Positions 23,847 through 32,015 are shown, counted from the first letter of the stretch. The stretch: 32,954 nt of DNA from Deltaproteobacteria bacterium (GCA_019314525.1 JAFCZD010000018.1:1-32954); one strand, 5' to 3'. Translations and numbers: made by a program. The notes: generated by a model from the sequence alone, not told the origin.

Positions 23847-25151
23847 CTAGTGGCTGTGTCCGGCACCCATGGAGCCCTTGGCGAGCTCCGATTTGAGGAT
23901 GAACGCACCTTGCGTCACCACATCTTCACCGGCCTTGATGCCCGACTGAACCTCCACCATGCCCTCAGCCTCCACTCCCAGCACCACATCACGGTGGCAA
24001 AAACGGCGCGTGCCGAGCTTGACGAAGAGGATCTTCTCTTTGCCATGGCGTTGGATCGCAGAGGTAGGCACGACGATAGCCTTCCTCCGCGTTCCTTTGC
24101 CGCCTTCATTGTGAGGGTCGCTCAAGCGTACCTGCGCGAACATGCCCGGCTTAAGCGCGCCATCCGTGTTCTCCACATCTAGCCGCGCTCGAATAGTCCG
24201 CGTGTGCCGGTTCACCTCGTGGCTGATATAGGTGACCTCTCCCGAGAAGACCCGCTGGGCATAGGCCTTAACGCGCACGTCCACTTTGTCTTTGAGGTGC
24301 ACGCGCGCCAGATCGCGCTCGTAGACGTCGATCCAGACCCAAATGTGTGAGAGGTCCGCGATGGTGAAGAGGTTGGTCCCTGGTCGGACCAGCTCTCCCA
24401 AGGTAAGGTGTTTCTGCGTAACACGACCGGTAATCGGAGCGCGCACAGCGACGAGGGCCGCCCCGCTCTTGTCATAGCGCAAGCGGTTGATGGCGCCGTT
24501 GCTCAAGCCGATCAACCGTAGCGCTTGCCTCGCACCACGATAGTCGGCCATGGCTTTTTGGCGGAGAGCACGCGCGCGCACCGCATCCTTAGCAGCGGAG
24601 ATCTGTTCTTTGCGCAGCTTCTCCTCCCGGTCCAAGCTCTTCTGCGCCAGCGCGAGCTGAGCCCTCGCCTGTAGGTAGGCCGCCTTGGCCCGCCCCAACT
24701 CGATGGAATCGATGACCGCCAGAGGTTGCCCAGCCTTCACCGTATCTCCGAGCTTGGCGTGCACTCTGTGCACACGACCTGGGATACGAGGGCTCACATG
24801 CGCCACGCGGTCCTGGTCGAAAGCGACCTCCCCGGTGGTGTGAATCACCGCGGGTAAGTCCGTGAGCTTGGCCGGCACCGTATGAATCTTTGCCTGCACC
24901 AATGCCTCTAGGCTCAACTCGAGGATGCCCTCTTCGTGGGCGTCTTCTTCGTGCTCTCCATGCTCATCAGGCGCTTTGTGCTTATCAGGCGCTTTGTGCT
25001 TGTCAGGCGCTTTGTGCTTGTCGGCCTTTTCGTGCTCAGCGTGGGCATGGTTTGGCTTGTCACGGTGCGAGCACGCACCAGCGAACGCGAGAAGAAAGAC
25101 AAAGGGATAGGTGCATAGGGGGCGATTCACGCCATGGCGCGAGCTGCTCAT
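23847..25151 (-). CDS. czcB: RND efflux periplasmic adaptor lipoprotein (CzcB/CusB-like), His-rich
   Basis: This membrane-fusion protein links the pump to an outer-membrane channel. The ATG at 25151 is chosen because GGAG lies 9 bases upstream and it gives a clean signal peptide (PFVFLLAFAGAC) with a lipid-attachable Cys; the frame stays open upstream to 25223. A His/Lys/Asp-rich segment with KHKAPD repeats follows and should bind metal. The adaptor core has a barrel-sandwich/lipoyl hairpin (VSPRIPGRVHRVHAKLGDTV), a coiled coil, the second lipoyl half (VRAPITGRVTQKHL), and beta-barrel and membrane-proximal domains. The C-terminus ends GAGHSH, also His-rich. It forms a minus-strand set with the pump and the small upstream protein. 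Confidence 0.9.
   Translation of the reverse strand: MSSSRHGVNRPLCTYPFVFLLAFAGACSHRDKPNHAHAEHEKADKHKAPDKHKAPDKHKAPDEHGEHEEDAHEEGILELSLEALVQAKIHTVPAKLTDLPAVIHTTGEVAFDQDRVAHVSPRIPGRVHRVHAKLGDTVKAGQPLAVIDSIELGRAKAAYLQARAQLALAQKSLDREEKLRKEQISAAKDAVRARALRQKAMADYRGARQALRLIGLSNGAINRLRYDKSGAALVAVRAPITGRVTQKHLTLGELVRPGTNLFTIADLSHIWVWIDVYERDLARVHLKDKVDVRVKAYAQRVFSGEVTYISHEVNRHTRTIRARLDVENTDGALKPGMFAQVRLSDPHNEGGKGTRRKAIVVPTSAIQRHGKEKILFVKLGTRRFCHRDVVLGVEAEGMVEVQSGIKAGEDVVTQGAFILKSELAKGSMGAGHSH
24966..25019 (-). repeat. Three 18-bp tandem repeats encoding KHKAPD
   Basis: The plus-strand unit ATCAGGCGCTTTGTGCTT occurs three times, with the third copy starting G instead of A. It keeps frame and multiplies His/Lys/Asp residues in the adaptor's metal-binding N-terminus. 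Confidence 0.9.
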
Positions 25152-25265
25152 GAGCATCATCTCCAAGCCTCGAGCGCGAGGGCGCAAGGCTAGGCAGAGC
25201 TTCCAATAAACGGACACACCCATCGGCGACGAGGCGTCGATGGTGCAAGCCTGAGTTCGCGATTT

Positions 25266-25604
25266 CTAGGCTAGGATGGGAGGTCGAAAGACGCGTTCAG
25301 GGTGCCCATGTGGGATGAGCCTCGCAGGGGATTCATGATGCCTCGCCTTGGGGGCCGGGGGCACCAAGGCCACTTGTGCGTCTGCGACAACAAAGGACGT
25401 GCCTGTGTGGCACGCACAGAAATGGTAGGGCCCCGAGCAGTTGTGCTCAGCCTCTTCCGACTGATGCTCAGCATCTGGGAGCGCGTGAGCGAGATGCCCT
25501 CTCCTCACCAAGTGGATCACGTTCTCCACGAGTTCGCCTGCGCCTGGGATCATCTGCCAGGCGAGAAGGAGCGCGCATCCACGTAGTAGAAATCCAGACC
25601 TCAC
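25266..25604 (-). CDS. Small Cys/His-rich exported protein of the metal-efflux locus
   Basis: A 112-residue product from a GTG at 25604. The N-terminus (FLLRGCALLLAWQM) is hydrophobic and may be a signal peptide or lipoprotein signal. The middle contains clustered metal-ligand residues (HLAHALPDAEHQ, EHNCSGPYHFCACH). It lies upstream of the adaptor gene on the same strand. Small proteins with a similar CSGxxHxCxCH pattern occur beside RND metal pumps in related bacteria (from memory), which supports it being real. A role in periplasmic metal binding or sensing is inferred. A shadow frame on the plus strand makes this call less certain. Confidence 0.6.
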   Translation of the reverse strand: MRSGFLLRGCALLLAWQMIPGAGELVENVIHLVRRGHLAHALPDAEHQSEEAEHNCSGPYHFCACHTGTSFVVADAQVALVPPAPKARHHESPARLIPHGHPERVFRPPILA

Positions 25605-25741
25605 CCCTAGAGGGTATCACAGCGCGCCGCGGCGGCAATGGTGCACGCCAGCTGGCGACAACGGGCCCACAGCAACCCCACGTTGACCCAGCCCGTGCAT
25701 CCCGCCTAAGGTACGGCGCATCTAGAGGCAGAGGAGAAGAT

Positions 25742-26743
25742 ATGGCTGGCTATGGTGAACCCCAAAAGGGTGACGAATTTGTCGATTTGGGCAAGAAGAT
25801 AGGCCAAGAAGTGATGAAGCGCATGCGCTGGATTCCTCTGCTCCTAATCTTGGTGATCGCTGCCCTCACCACCTACTATCAGATCGAGCCCGATGAGGTG
25901 GGGCTCGTGATGCGCTTCGGAAAATACATTCGCACCTCGGAACCTGGCCCACACTTCCGGCTACCCTTCGGGATCGAACAGGTCTCCAAGGTGCCCGTGC
26001 AACGCCAGCTCAAGGCGGAGTTTGGTGTACGCACCCAGAGCACCGGCAGCGACCCCACCTTCTCACACGCTCGCCGCAACGACACGGCGGCCGAGTCGAC
26101 GATGCTCACCGCCGACACCAACGTGGCCAACGTCAAATGGACGGTGCAGTACAAGGTCTCCGACCCCTACAAATATCTCTTTCGCGTCAAGCGCCCGCGG
26201 ACAACCTTCAACGATATGAACGAAGCGATCATGCGCAAGGTCGTTGGTGACTACAGCGTCACCGAGCTGCTCAAGAGCAAGCGCGAAGAGATCCTCACTC
26301 TGGTGAAAGAGGAGCTGCAGGCACTCTGCGACCGCTACGAAATCGGCATCGGCATCCAATTGGTGAACTTCGAGGATGTGAACCCACCAGAGCCCGTGCG
26401 CGACGCGTTCAATGAGGTCAACCGCGCGGAACAAGAGAAGGCCACGGCCCGCAACATCGCCCAGGCTAAGAAGAACTCGGTGATTCCAGAGGCAGCCGGT
26501 AAGGCACGACAGGCCATCTTGGCCGCAGAAGGCTACGCCGTGGAGCGACGCAATCAGGCGCTCGGTGAGGTTGCGCGCTTCGTGGCGTTACAGAAGGAAT
26601 ATGCCAAGGCGCCACGGGTCACACGAACCCGCATCTATCTGGAGACCCTCTCCAAGGTGCTGCCCAACGCCGGAAAGCGCATCATCTTGGACGGAAACCT
26701 CAAGGGGCTCTTGCCACTGCTCAACCTCGGAGGTGCAAAATGA
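25742..26743 (+). CDS. hflK: HflK, membrane protease modulator (SPFH family)
   Basis: The 333-residue protein has a short soluble N-terminus, one membrane helix (~residues 31-51, WIPLLLILVIAALTTYY) and an SPFH/prohibitin domain (EVGLVMRFGKYIRTSEPGPH onward). A charged helical region rich in Glu/Ala/Lys follows, as in HflK. With HflC it forms a large inner-membrane complex that regulates the FtsH protease. The ATG at 25742 is preceded by GAGGAG, making it the best start although the frame is open from 25376. Its stop overlaps the hflC start (ATGA at 26740-26743), giving a two-gene operon. Confidence 0.93.
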   Translation: MAGYGEPQKGDEFVDLGKKIGQEVMKRMRWIPLLLILVIAALTTYYQIEPDEVGLVMRFGKYIRTSEPGPHFRLPFGIEQVSKVPVQRQLKAEFGVRTQSTGSDPTFSHARRNDTAAESTMLTADTNVANVKWTVQYKVSDPYKYLFRVKRPRTTFNDMNEAIMRKVVGDYSVTELLKSKREEILTLVKEELQALCDRYEIGIGIQLVNFEDVNPPEPVRDAFNEVNRAEQEKATARNIAQAKKNSVIPEAAGKARQAILAAEGYAVERRNQALGEVARFVALQKEYAKAPRVTRTRIYLETLSKVLPNAGKRIILDGNLKGLLPLLNLGGAK

Positions 26744-27810
26744 ACATCCGGACCCTTGCAGCCTTGGTAGTAGTAGCCGTCGTCGCCTTGCTGATCTATT
26801 CGGCGGCCTACACCGTGGGTGAGGCCGACCAAGTGATCCTCACCCGTTTCGGTAAGATCTCTGGCAACCCTGTTACCAAGCCAGGCCTTCACTTCAAGGC
26901 TCCCTTTCTCGATGAAGTTCATCGCTTAGACAAACGCTGGTTGGCTTGGGACGGCGACCCCCAACGTATGCCCACGGGAGACAAGAAGTATATTTGGGTT
27001 GATGCCTTCGCGCGCTGGCGCATCAAAAACCCCGTGCTTTATTACAAACGCTTGGGGAATCAGCTGACGGCTCTTTCTCGCCTGGGCGACGTAATCAACA
27101 ACGAGGTGAAAAAATCCATCGCCAGTCACGACCTGATCGAGGTCGTGCGTTGGAAGTCTCGTGTCTTCGAGACGGACCTGACCATCGGCGAAAAGCCCAT
27201 CATCGACCCCGACAAGAAGCTCGAAGCACCTCAACCCACCAGCGTCCCCGCCAGCCAGGCCGTGGCGCAGGCCAAAGCGAAAGCTCAGATCAAAGCTCAA
27301 GCTAACGCCGAGGCGCTCAAGAAGAACCTCGCAGCTCAGGCCAGCTACCAGGCAAAACTTGGTCGCCAGGTCTTGCTCTCCATGGCCCTGAAGAAAGCGC
27401 GCCCTGTCTTGGAGAAGCAATACGGCATCGAGCTGGCGGACATACAGATCAAGCGCGTGAACTACTCCAAGAGCGTGCAGGCCAAGGTCTTCGAGCGCAT
27501 GATCTCCGAGCGCAAGCGCATCGCCTCCCGCTACCGCTCCGAGGGCAAGGCCATCAACGCGCAGATCATGGGTGAGACCGAGAAGGAGCTGAAGCAGATT
27601 CAATCAGCGGCCTATCGTAAGGCAGAAGAGGTTCGCGGAAACGCCGACGCTGCAGCGGCTGCCATCTACGCCAAGGCCTACAACACCAACCCTGAACTCT
27701 ATCAGTTCCTCAAGAGCCTCGAGAGTTATACAAAGGTCATCGATAAAAAGACCACGGTGGTGCTCTCCACCGACGTTGAGGTGTTGCGTTATTTGAAGAG
27801 CAGCAAATAA
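26740..27810 (+). CDS. hflC: HflC, membrane protease modulator (SPFH family)
   Basis: This 356-residue partner of HflK begins with one membrane helix (LAALVVVAVVALLIYSAAY) and an SPFH domain (ADQVILTRFGKISGNPVTKP, KYIWVDAFARWRI). Between the SPFH head and the coiled coil there is an Ala/Lys/Gln-rich insertion (~residues 165-210: AQAKAKAQIKAQANAEALKK) that makes it somewhat longer than typical HflC. The C-terminal region has the expected YNTNPELYQFLKSLESY and ends in a strand of the SPFH assembly (TTVVLSTDVEVLRYLK). It overlaps hflK by four bases and is followed by a 169-base gap. Confidence 0.93.
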   Translation: MNIRTLAALVVVAVVALLIYSAAYTVGEADQVILTRFGKISGNPVTKPGLHFKAPFLDEVHRLDKRWLAWDGDPQRMPTGDKKYIWVDAFARWRIKNPVLYYKRLGNQLTALSRLGDVINNEVKKSIASHDLIEVVRWKSRVFETDLTIGEKPIIDPDKKLEAPQPTSVPASQAVAQAKAKAQIKAQANAEALKKNLAAQASYQAKLGRQVLLSMALKKARPVLEKQYGIELADIQIKRVNYSKSVQAKVFERMISERKRIASRYRSEGKAINAQIMGETEKELKQIQSAAYRKAEEVRGNADAAAAAIYAKAYNTNPELYQFLKSLESYTKVIDKKTTVVLSTDVEVLRYLKSSK

Positions 27811-27943
27811 CAGCTCCTTTCTTGCTCGCCATTCCTCTGATGCTTGAGCCTCTCCCACGAACGACCCATGACGATACTCTGTGAGGGCGGGTTTCTGACC
27901 GATTCCTTGGCCTTTCTCTGCCGTCATCTCTCGTTTCTTTTGG

Positions 27944-27969
27944 TTCGCGACTTACGCCGCGAACGTCTA
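27944..27969. repeat. Intergenic palindromic element, copy 2
   Basis: On the minus strand it reads TAGACGTTCGCG then GCGTAAGTCGCGAA. It differs from the copy at 31059 at only 2 of 26 positions. It contains the inverted repeat GTTCGCG/CGCGAAC (27943-27949 and 27958-27964, 8-base loop) and sits over the -35/spacer region of the phosphatase promoter, so it could act as an operator. Confidence 0.7.
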
Positions 27970-27973
27970 AAGT
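27968..27973 (+). promoter_or_regulatory. -10-like hexamer placed for a leaderless transcript
   Basis: TAAAGT lies 6 bases (CCCTCC) before the ATG at 27980, and there is no Shine-Dalgarno. It abuts the palindromic element. The arrangement matches the gene at 7569. Confidence 0.4.
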
Positions 27974-27979
27974 CCCTCC

Positions 27980-29656
27980 ATGATCACATTCAGCTCAGAC
28001 CCCTACGTCGCCGAAAACCAGATGCGCGCCATCATCTGGCACTTGGTCGCCTTCGCCTACATCGACGCCGACTTCGACGTCTCGGAAAAGGACTTCATCC
28101 GCGGTTATATCAAGAAACTCGTGGAGCAGCGCGCGACGGACGCAGGCAACAGCGGCCCTGTGAGCCCTGACATCATCGCCCGCTGGACAGAGCATTTCCA
28201 CGAGGTCCTCGACGAGATCGACCACCAGATCCAGGGTTACTTCCAGGAATCCACGGCCCATGGCGAGTCCACCGAGCAGTTCGTGCTCTCCCGCCTCAAA
28301 CTCGGCTGCTTCGAGCTGCTCGAGCGCTTCGACGACAAGGGCCAAGAAGCGATCTTCGCGGCGGTGGAGACGCTGATGCACGCCGACGGCGTGGTACACG
28401 AGAACGAGCAATCTTTCTACGACGAGCTCTTGGCGCTGATTCACCTGCACGAAGAGGTGGCGCTCGACGAACTCGAGCTTGTCAGCGAGGGGGAAGTGAT
28501 CATCGGCGAGAGCCACAAGCCTGCTGTGGCGATGAACAATCACCCCTTCTTGAGCCAGCAAGAGTGGGACTTCGCGCGTGACCGCGCGACCTTCGCCGAG
28601 CAGGCGAAAAAGGACCTCGAGCGAGTTGACGAGGTGATGAAGAAGCTCGAGGTGCAGCGCGCAGCCGGTGCGGGAAAGCTGGGCCCCCTGAAAAACTTCA
28701 CAGAGCTTCCAAAGGGCGCAAAATTTCTAGATGGCCATGTTTGGGCGGTGGGCCCACATCCCGAGACCCACTATGAACTCTTGGTGCTCGGCGATCTTCA
28801 TGGCTGCTACTCCAACCTCAAGGCGGCACTGCTCCAGGTGGACTTTTTTGCCAAAGCACAGGCCCACGCCGATGACCCCAATAAGAACCCGCCGATCTAC
28901 CTCGTCTTCCTCGGAGACTATATCGACCGCGGCCGCTTCTCCCTCTCAGGCACGTTACGCACAGCCCTGCAACTCTATCTACGCATGCCCGAGCACGTCT
29001 TCTTGCTGCGCGGCAACCACGAATATTACGTGGAGCTTGGGGGAAAAGTGCTCGCCCCCGTGCGCCCCTGCGAGGCCATGGACTCCATCGCCGCTGTGGC
29101 AGAAAATGAGGTCTTTGCGACCTATATGCGGCTCTTCGAAGCGCTGCCCAATATGCTCGCCTTTGGCGACCTCTTCTTTGTGCATGGTGGGATCCCGCGC
29201 GCCGACACCTTCGCAGAGCACTACACTGGGCTCTCTTCTCTCAACGTTGACGATCTGCGTTTTCAGATGATGTGGAGCGACCCTTCGGAGGTGGACGTTG
29301 TGCCTCTGGACCTACAAAAAGCGAGCGCACGCTTCCCCTTTGGACGCAGGCAATTTCAGCAGTTCATGACGCGCATCGGTTCGCGGGTGATGATCCGTGG
29401 CCACGAGAAGATCGACGAAGGCATGCGCATGGTCTACCAGGACGAGGCTGCCAAGCTGATCACCCTCTTCTCAGCCGGTGGCGCAGATAATGATGACCTG
29501 CCCGCGAAGAGCAACTATCGTGAGGTGCAGCCCATGGCGATGACTATCCGTCACCACGCGGGCGTCTCGACCCTCACCCCCTTCGAGATCGACTACAAGC
29601 GCTTCAACGATCCGCAGCATAACGCCTTCTTCCGGCAGAACGTCGTGAGCAGCTAA
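27980..29656 (+). CDS. TerB-like domain plus PPP-family protein phosphatase
   Basis: The 558-residue protein has an N-terminal all-helical region (~1-170) with two TerB-like segments (AFAYIDADFDVSEKDFI and LMHADGVVHENEQSFYDELL). A charged linker (~185-240) follows. The C-terminal metallophosphatase contains every PPP motif: GDLHG (271-275), GDYIDRG (from 312), GNHE (345-348), HGG (402-404) and RGHE (473-476). It should dephosphorylate serine/threonine phosphoproteins (or diadenosine polyphosphates) using a two-metal centre. TerB domains are often tied to metal or membrane stress, so the fusion suggests stress-linked phosphatase control (inference). The outer-membrane gene follows after 71 bases. 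Confidence 0.9.
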   Translation: MITFSSDPYVAENQMRAIIWHLVAFAYIDADFDVSEKDFIRGYIKKLVEQRATDAGNSGPVSPDIIARWTEHFHEVLDEIDHQIQGYFQESTAHGESTEQFVLSRLKLGCFELLERFDDKGQEAIFAAVETLMHADGVVHENEQSFYDELLALIHLHEEVALDELELVSEGEVIIGESHKPAVAMNNHPFLSQQEWDFARDRATFAEQAKKDLERVDEVMKKLEVQRAAGAGKLGPLKNFTELPKGAKFLDGHVWAVGPHPETHYELLVLGDLHGCYSNLKAALLQVDFFAKAQAHADDPNKNPPIYLVFLGDYIDRGRFSLSGTLRTALQLYLRMPEHVFLLRGNHEYYVELGGKVLAPVRPCEAMDSIAAVAENEVFATYMRLFEALPNMLAFGDLFFVHGGIPRADTFAEHYTGLSSLNVDDLRFQMMWSDPSEVDVVPLDLQKASARFPFGRRQFQQFMTRIGSRVMIRGHEKIDEGMRMVYQDEAAKLITLFSAGGADNDDLPAKSNYREVQPMAMTIRHHAGVSTLTPFEIDYKRFNDPQHNAFFRQNVVSS

Positions 29657-29727
29657 CGGCGAGACTTACACACCCACTTCATGGCAGACTCCTTCTGGCC
29701 CCCTAGCGAACGACCCAGGAGCTGACC

Positions 29728-31050
29728 ATGAATGACCTCGCCCGTATCTCGATCATCGCCCTCGCGCTGGCCCTCTGCGCCACCCCCGCGCTGGCCAAGA
29801 AGAAGGTTGTGGTCACAGCCTTCAGCGGTCCAGGAGGAAAAAAAGCCCGAGCGGGACTGATCCGCGGGCTCAAACGACATGCCCGGCCGATATCGCTGAG
29901 ACGATACAGGCGCACGGCTGATCGCCTTGGCCTCGACTCCCAGAGCGCCGAGGGGCGCAGCGCCATCGCCGCCAAGCTCAAGCTCAGCGCGATCATCGCC
30001 GGTCGGGTGAAGCGTGCCCGCCGAGGGCGCTTGACCCTCACGATCACCGTTTACGACGGTCGCAGCGGCGACAAGCTCGGCCGGCGCACGGTAAAGGCGC
30101 GCAAAAAACGTCACCTGAAACGCGCGGGCATGAAGGCCGCGAAACGCATCCTCAGGCTGCTGCGTAGAGCGGAGGTGGGAGAGGCCGCTGCCCCTCCCCC
30201 CGAGCCCACCCCCGAGCCGGAGATCAAAGAGGACGTCGCGGAGGTGTCCAAGACGGAGGGCGAGAATGAGGGCGATGAGGAGACAGAGCTCCGCGCTGAA
30301 GCGGAGAGCGGAGACCGCCCGCGGGGGTGGGTGCAGCTCTCTGCGGCCTTTGGTTTCGCCAAGCGGAGCTACACGCTCGAAGCTCAGACAGCCACCAATA
30401 ACCGTGAGTACGACGGCGGCCTCTACCCCGAAGTGACCCTGGCCCTCGAGACCTACCCGCTCTTGCTGGCCACCACAGGCCCACTCACTGGGCTTGGCCT
30501 CGGCGCAACCTTCACCCACCACCTCTCCATCAGCACGACCCAAGAGGCAAGCTCGGAGGCCGTGGACAGCTCGTCTATGGAGCTACTCTTTGACCTGCGC
30601 TACCGCTGGCTCTTTTCGGACACCCCCTCTGGCCCCGTGGCCTATGGCTTGGTGGGCTATGGTATGCGTTCCTTTGATCTCGCGGACAATCCCACCCTCA
30701 CCACATTTTCCTACCAGTTCTTCAACATCGCCCTAGGTGGGCGCATGCCCTTGGGTACCGAACTCATCGCCCTTGAGGCAGAGTTTTCCCTGCGCCCCAT
30801 CCTCAAGGCAGGCCAGGAGGCTGTGGAGGCTTTTGGCGAGCGCAGCGGAGGCCTTGGGCTAGGTATACGAACGGGACTCTCGGGGCGTCTCACCATGGGG
30901 CTCTTCTACTTCGCGACCTTCGAGTATTTGACCTTCCCATCGGACTTCGCCGGGCGTGAGAGCGCGCTGCGCACCATCGAGCTCACAGAACCCTCGAGCG
31001 GATCAGATAGCTTCATCCGGCTCTGGACGGGTGTAGGCTACGCTCTGTAG
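29728..31050 (+). CDS. Exported protein with a C-terminal outer-membrane beta-barrel
   Basis: The 440-residue product has a signal peptide (SIIALALALCATPALA, cleavage near residue 23). A basic N-terminal domain of ~130 residues follows (VVVTAFSGPGGKKARAG, LKLSAIIAGRVKRARRGRLT) that reads like the alpha/beta domains of secreted Myxococcota proteins. An acidic Pro/Glu linker (~155-190) comes next. The last ~240 residues alternate hydrophobic and polar residues and end in an aromatic-containing strand (LWTGVGYAL), as expected for an outer-membrane barrel. No enzymatic motif is visible. It follows the phosphatase gene and is convergent with ssb; the gap holds the third palindromic element. Function unknown. 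Confidence 0.8.
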   Translation: MNDLARISIIALALALCATPALAKKKVVVTAFSGPGGKKARAGLIRGLKRHARPISLRRYRRTADRLGLDSQSAEGRSAIAAKLKLSAIIAGRVKRARRGRLTLTITVYDGRSGDKLGRRTVKARKKRHLKRAGMKAAKRILRLLRRAEVGEAAAPPPEPTPEPEIKEDVAEVSKTEGENEGDEETELRAEAESGDRPRGWVQLSAAFGFAKRSYTLEAQTATNNREYDGGLYPEVTLALETYPLLLATTGPLTGLGLGATFTHHLSISTTQEASSEAVDSSSMELLFDLRYRWLFSDTPSGPVAYGLVGYGMRSFDLADNPTLTTFSYQFFNIALGGRMPLGTELIALEAEFSLRPILKAGQEAVEAFGERSGGLGLGIRTGLSGRLTMGLFYFATFEYLTFPSDFAGRESALRTIELTEPSSGSDSFIRLWTGVGYAL

Positions 31051-31058
31051 GCTCCTCC

Positions 31059-31084
31059 TAGACGTTCGCAGCGTAAGTCGCGAT
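31059..31084. repeat. Intergenic palindromic element, copy 3
   Basis: It reads TAGACGTTCGCA then GCGTAAGTCGCGAT on the plus strand. It lies between the convergent stops of the outer-membrane protein and ssb, where it could form a transcript-end hairpin. Confidence 0.7.
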
Positions 31085-31095
31085 TTAAGCGCCTT

Positions 31096-31497
31096 CTAAA
31101 AAGGGATCTTCTCACGGTCCCCTTCCCCTCCGGCCATCTCTCCTGTGACCATCTCACTCCGCTCACCCTTGCCCCCCAAAAAGACCACCGAGTGTGAGAC
31201 CACCTCAGTGCTGTAGCGCTTGTGCCCCTCGGCGTCTTCGTAGCTAGAGTGATCGAGGCGACCCTCGACGTAGACCTGTCGACCACGCCGCAAGAAACGT
31301 GAGCAGACCTCGGCCTGCTTGCCCCAAGCCACGATGCGATGCCAATTCACCTGTTCCTGTTTATTGCCCTCGTTGTCTTTGAATACACGGTTGGTGGCGA
31401 TGCGGAACTTGCACATGGCACGCCCGCTACCCGTCGCACGCTCTTCGGGATCTGCCCCGAGATAACCAACGAGGATCACTTTGTTGACACTGGACAT
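31096..31497 (-). CDS. ssb: Single-stranded DNA-binding protein
   Basis: This 133-residue SSB has the usual OB-fold core (NKVILVGYLGADPEERATGSG, WHRIVAWGKQAEVCSRFLRR, GRQVYVEGRLDHSSYEDAEG). It coats single-stranded DNA in replication and repair. The C-terminal tail is short and ends DREKIPF: the terminal IPF that docks partner proteins is kept, but the preceding residues are mixed-charge instead of the classical Asp run. The ATG follows GGGAGG. SSB paralogues are common, so this may not be the sole copy. It is about 11 kb from the retron and no link is claimed. Confidence 0.93.
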   Translation of the reverse strand: MSSVNKVILVGYLGADPEERATGSGRAMCKFRIATNRVFKDNEGNKQEQVNWHRIVAWGKQAEVCSRFLRRGRQVYVEGRLDHSSYEDAEGHKRYSTEVVSHSVVFLGGKGERSEMVTGEMAGGEGDREKIPF

Positions 31498-31681
31498 GGA
31501 AGCCTCCCTTTGCTTGACTGTTCACGCCCCACCTCAAAAACTGGAGCGTCCCCAAAGCAAAGCAAACCCAGTGCCGGTACCGGAGATGCCTGTTTACAGG
31601 TGTTTATGGTCCAACTCCTCTCATAACGTGCGGCAAGCGGACTGGATACACGGCCCAGCCCACGTCGAGGGATCAGCACAG

Positions 31682-31915
31682 ATGGGTAGTTTTTTGCTCG
31701 GGGAACACACCGAGGTGACAATGGGCGACATGCAACTAGCCAAACTCATGCCTGTCGATCGTCGAGAGCAGCAGCGCCGGCAAGCAGCACCACGTCACAC
31801 CATCTCCACACATAAAGCCTTCGACAGCGAGGAGCGGCTCATCTTCAAAGAGCTGGAGCGACGCAAGGAGCTGCGACGCGACAAAGACGTGCGCCGAATC
31901 GTCGCCAAGATCTGA
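31682..31915 (+). CDS. Small charged hypothetical protein
   Basis: From the ATG at 31682 (GAGGG 10 bases upstream) this gives 77 residues, or 64 from the ATG at 31721. The N-terminus is nondescript. The second half is strongly charged and helical (AFDSEERLIFKELERRKELR, then RDKDVRRIVAKI). Codon use looks like that of neighbouring genes, and the stop coincides with the first of three AAGATCTG repeats. The frame stays open back to 31481, but that part overlaps the start of the divergent ssb gene and looks non-coding. Not recognised. Confidence 0.45.
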   Translation: MGSFLLGEHTEVTMGDMQLAKLMPVDRREQQRRQAAPRHTISTHKAFDSEERLIFKELERRKELRRDKDVRRIVAKI

Positions 31916-31946
31916 TTGGCAAGATCTGCTGGAAAGATCTGATTGG
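31907..31946 (+). repeat. Three short direct repeats
   Basis: AAGATCTG followed by ATTGG or CTGG occurs at 31907, 31921 and 31934 (spacing 14 and 13). The first copy contains the stop codon of the small charged gene. Possibly slippage-derived; function unknown. Confidence 0.7.
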
Positions 31947-32015
31947 GTGGCTCTGGCCCCCAGTAGGGGTCCGTGTTAACAACAGCTCCACTTCGACCAT
32001 AAGGAGCCACGTCGC

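Noticed and set aside
24966-25019. Tandem 18-bp repeats as a CRISPR array
   Set aside because: The copies are contiguous without spacers, keep the reading frame and encode a His/Lys-rich protein segment.
25376-25741. N-terminal extension of hflK
   Set aside because: The extra residues are Arg/Ser-rich with no family match. The ATG at 25742 has GAGGAG upstream and gives the standard HflK N-terminus. The region is better explained by the small minus-strand gene.
31096-31497. SSB as part of the retron system
   Set aside because: It lies about 11 kb from the array, on the far side of several unrelated genes, so there is no positional support.
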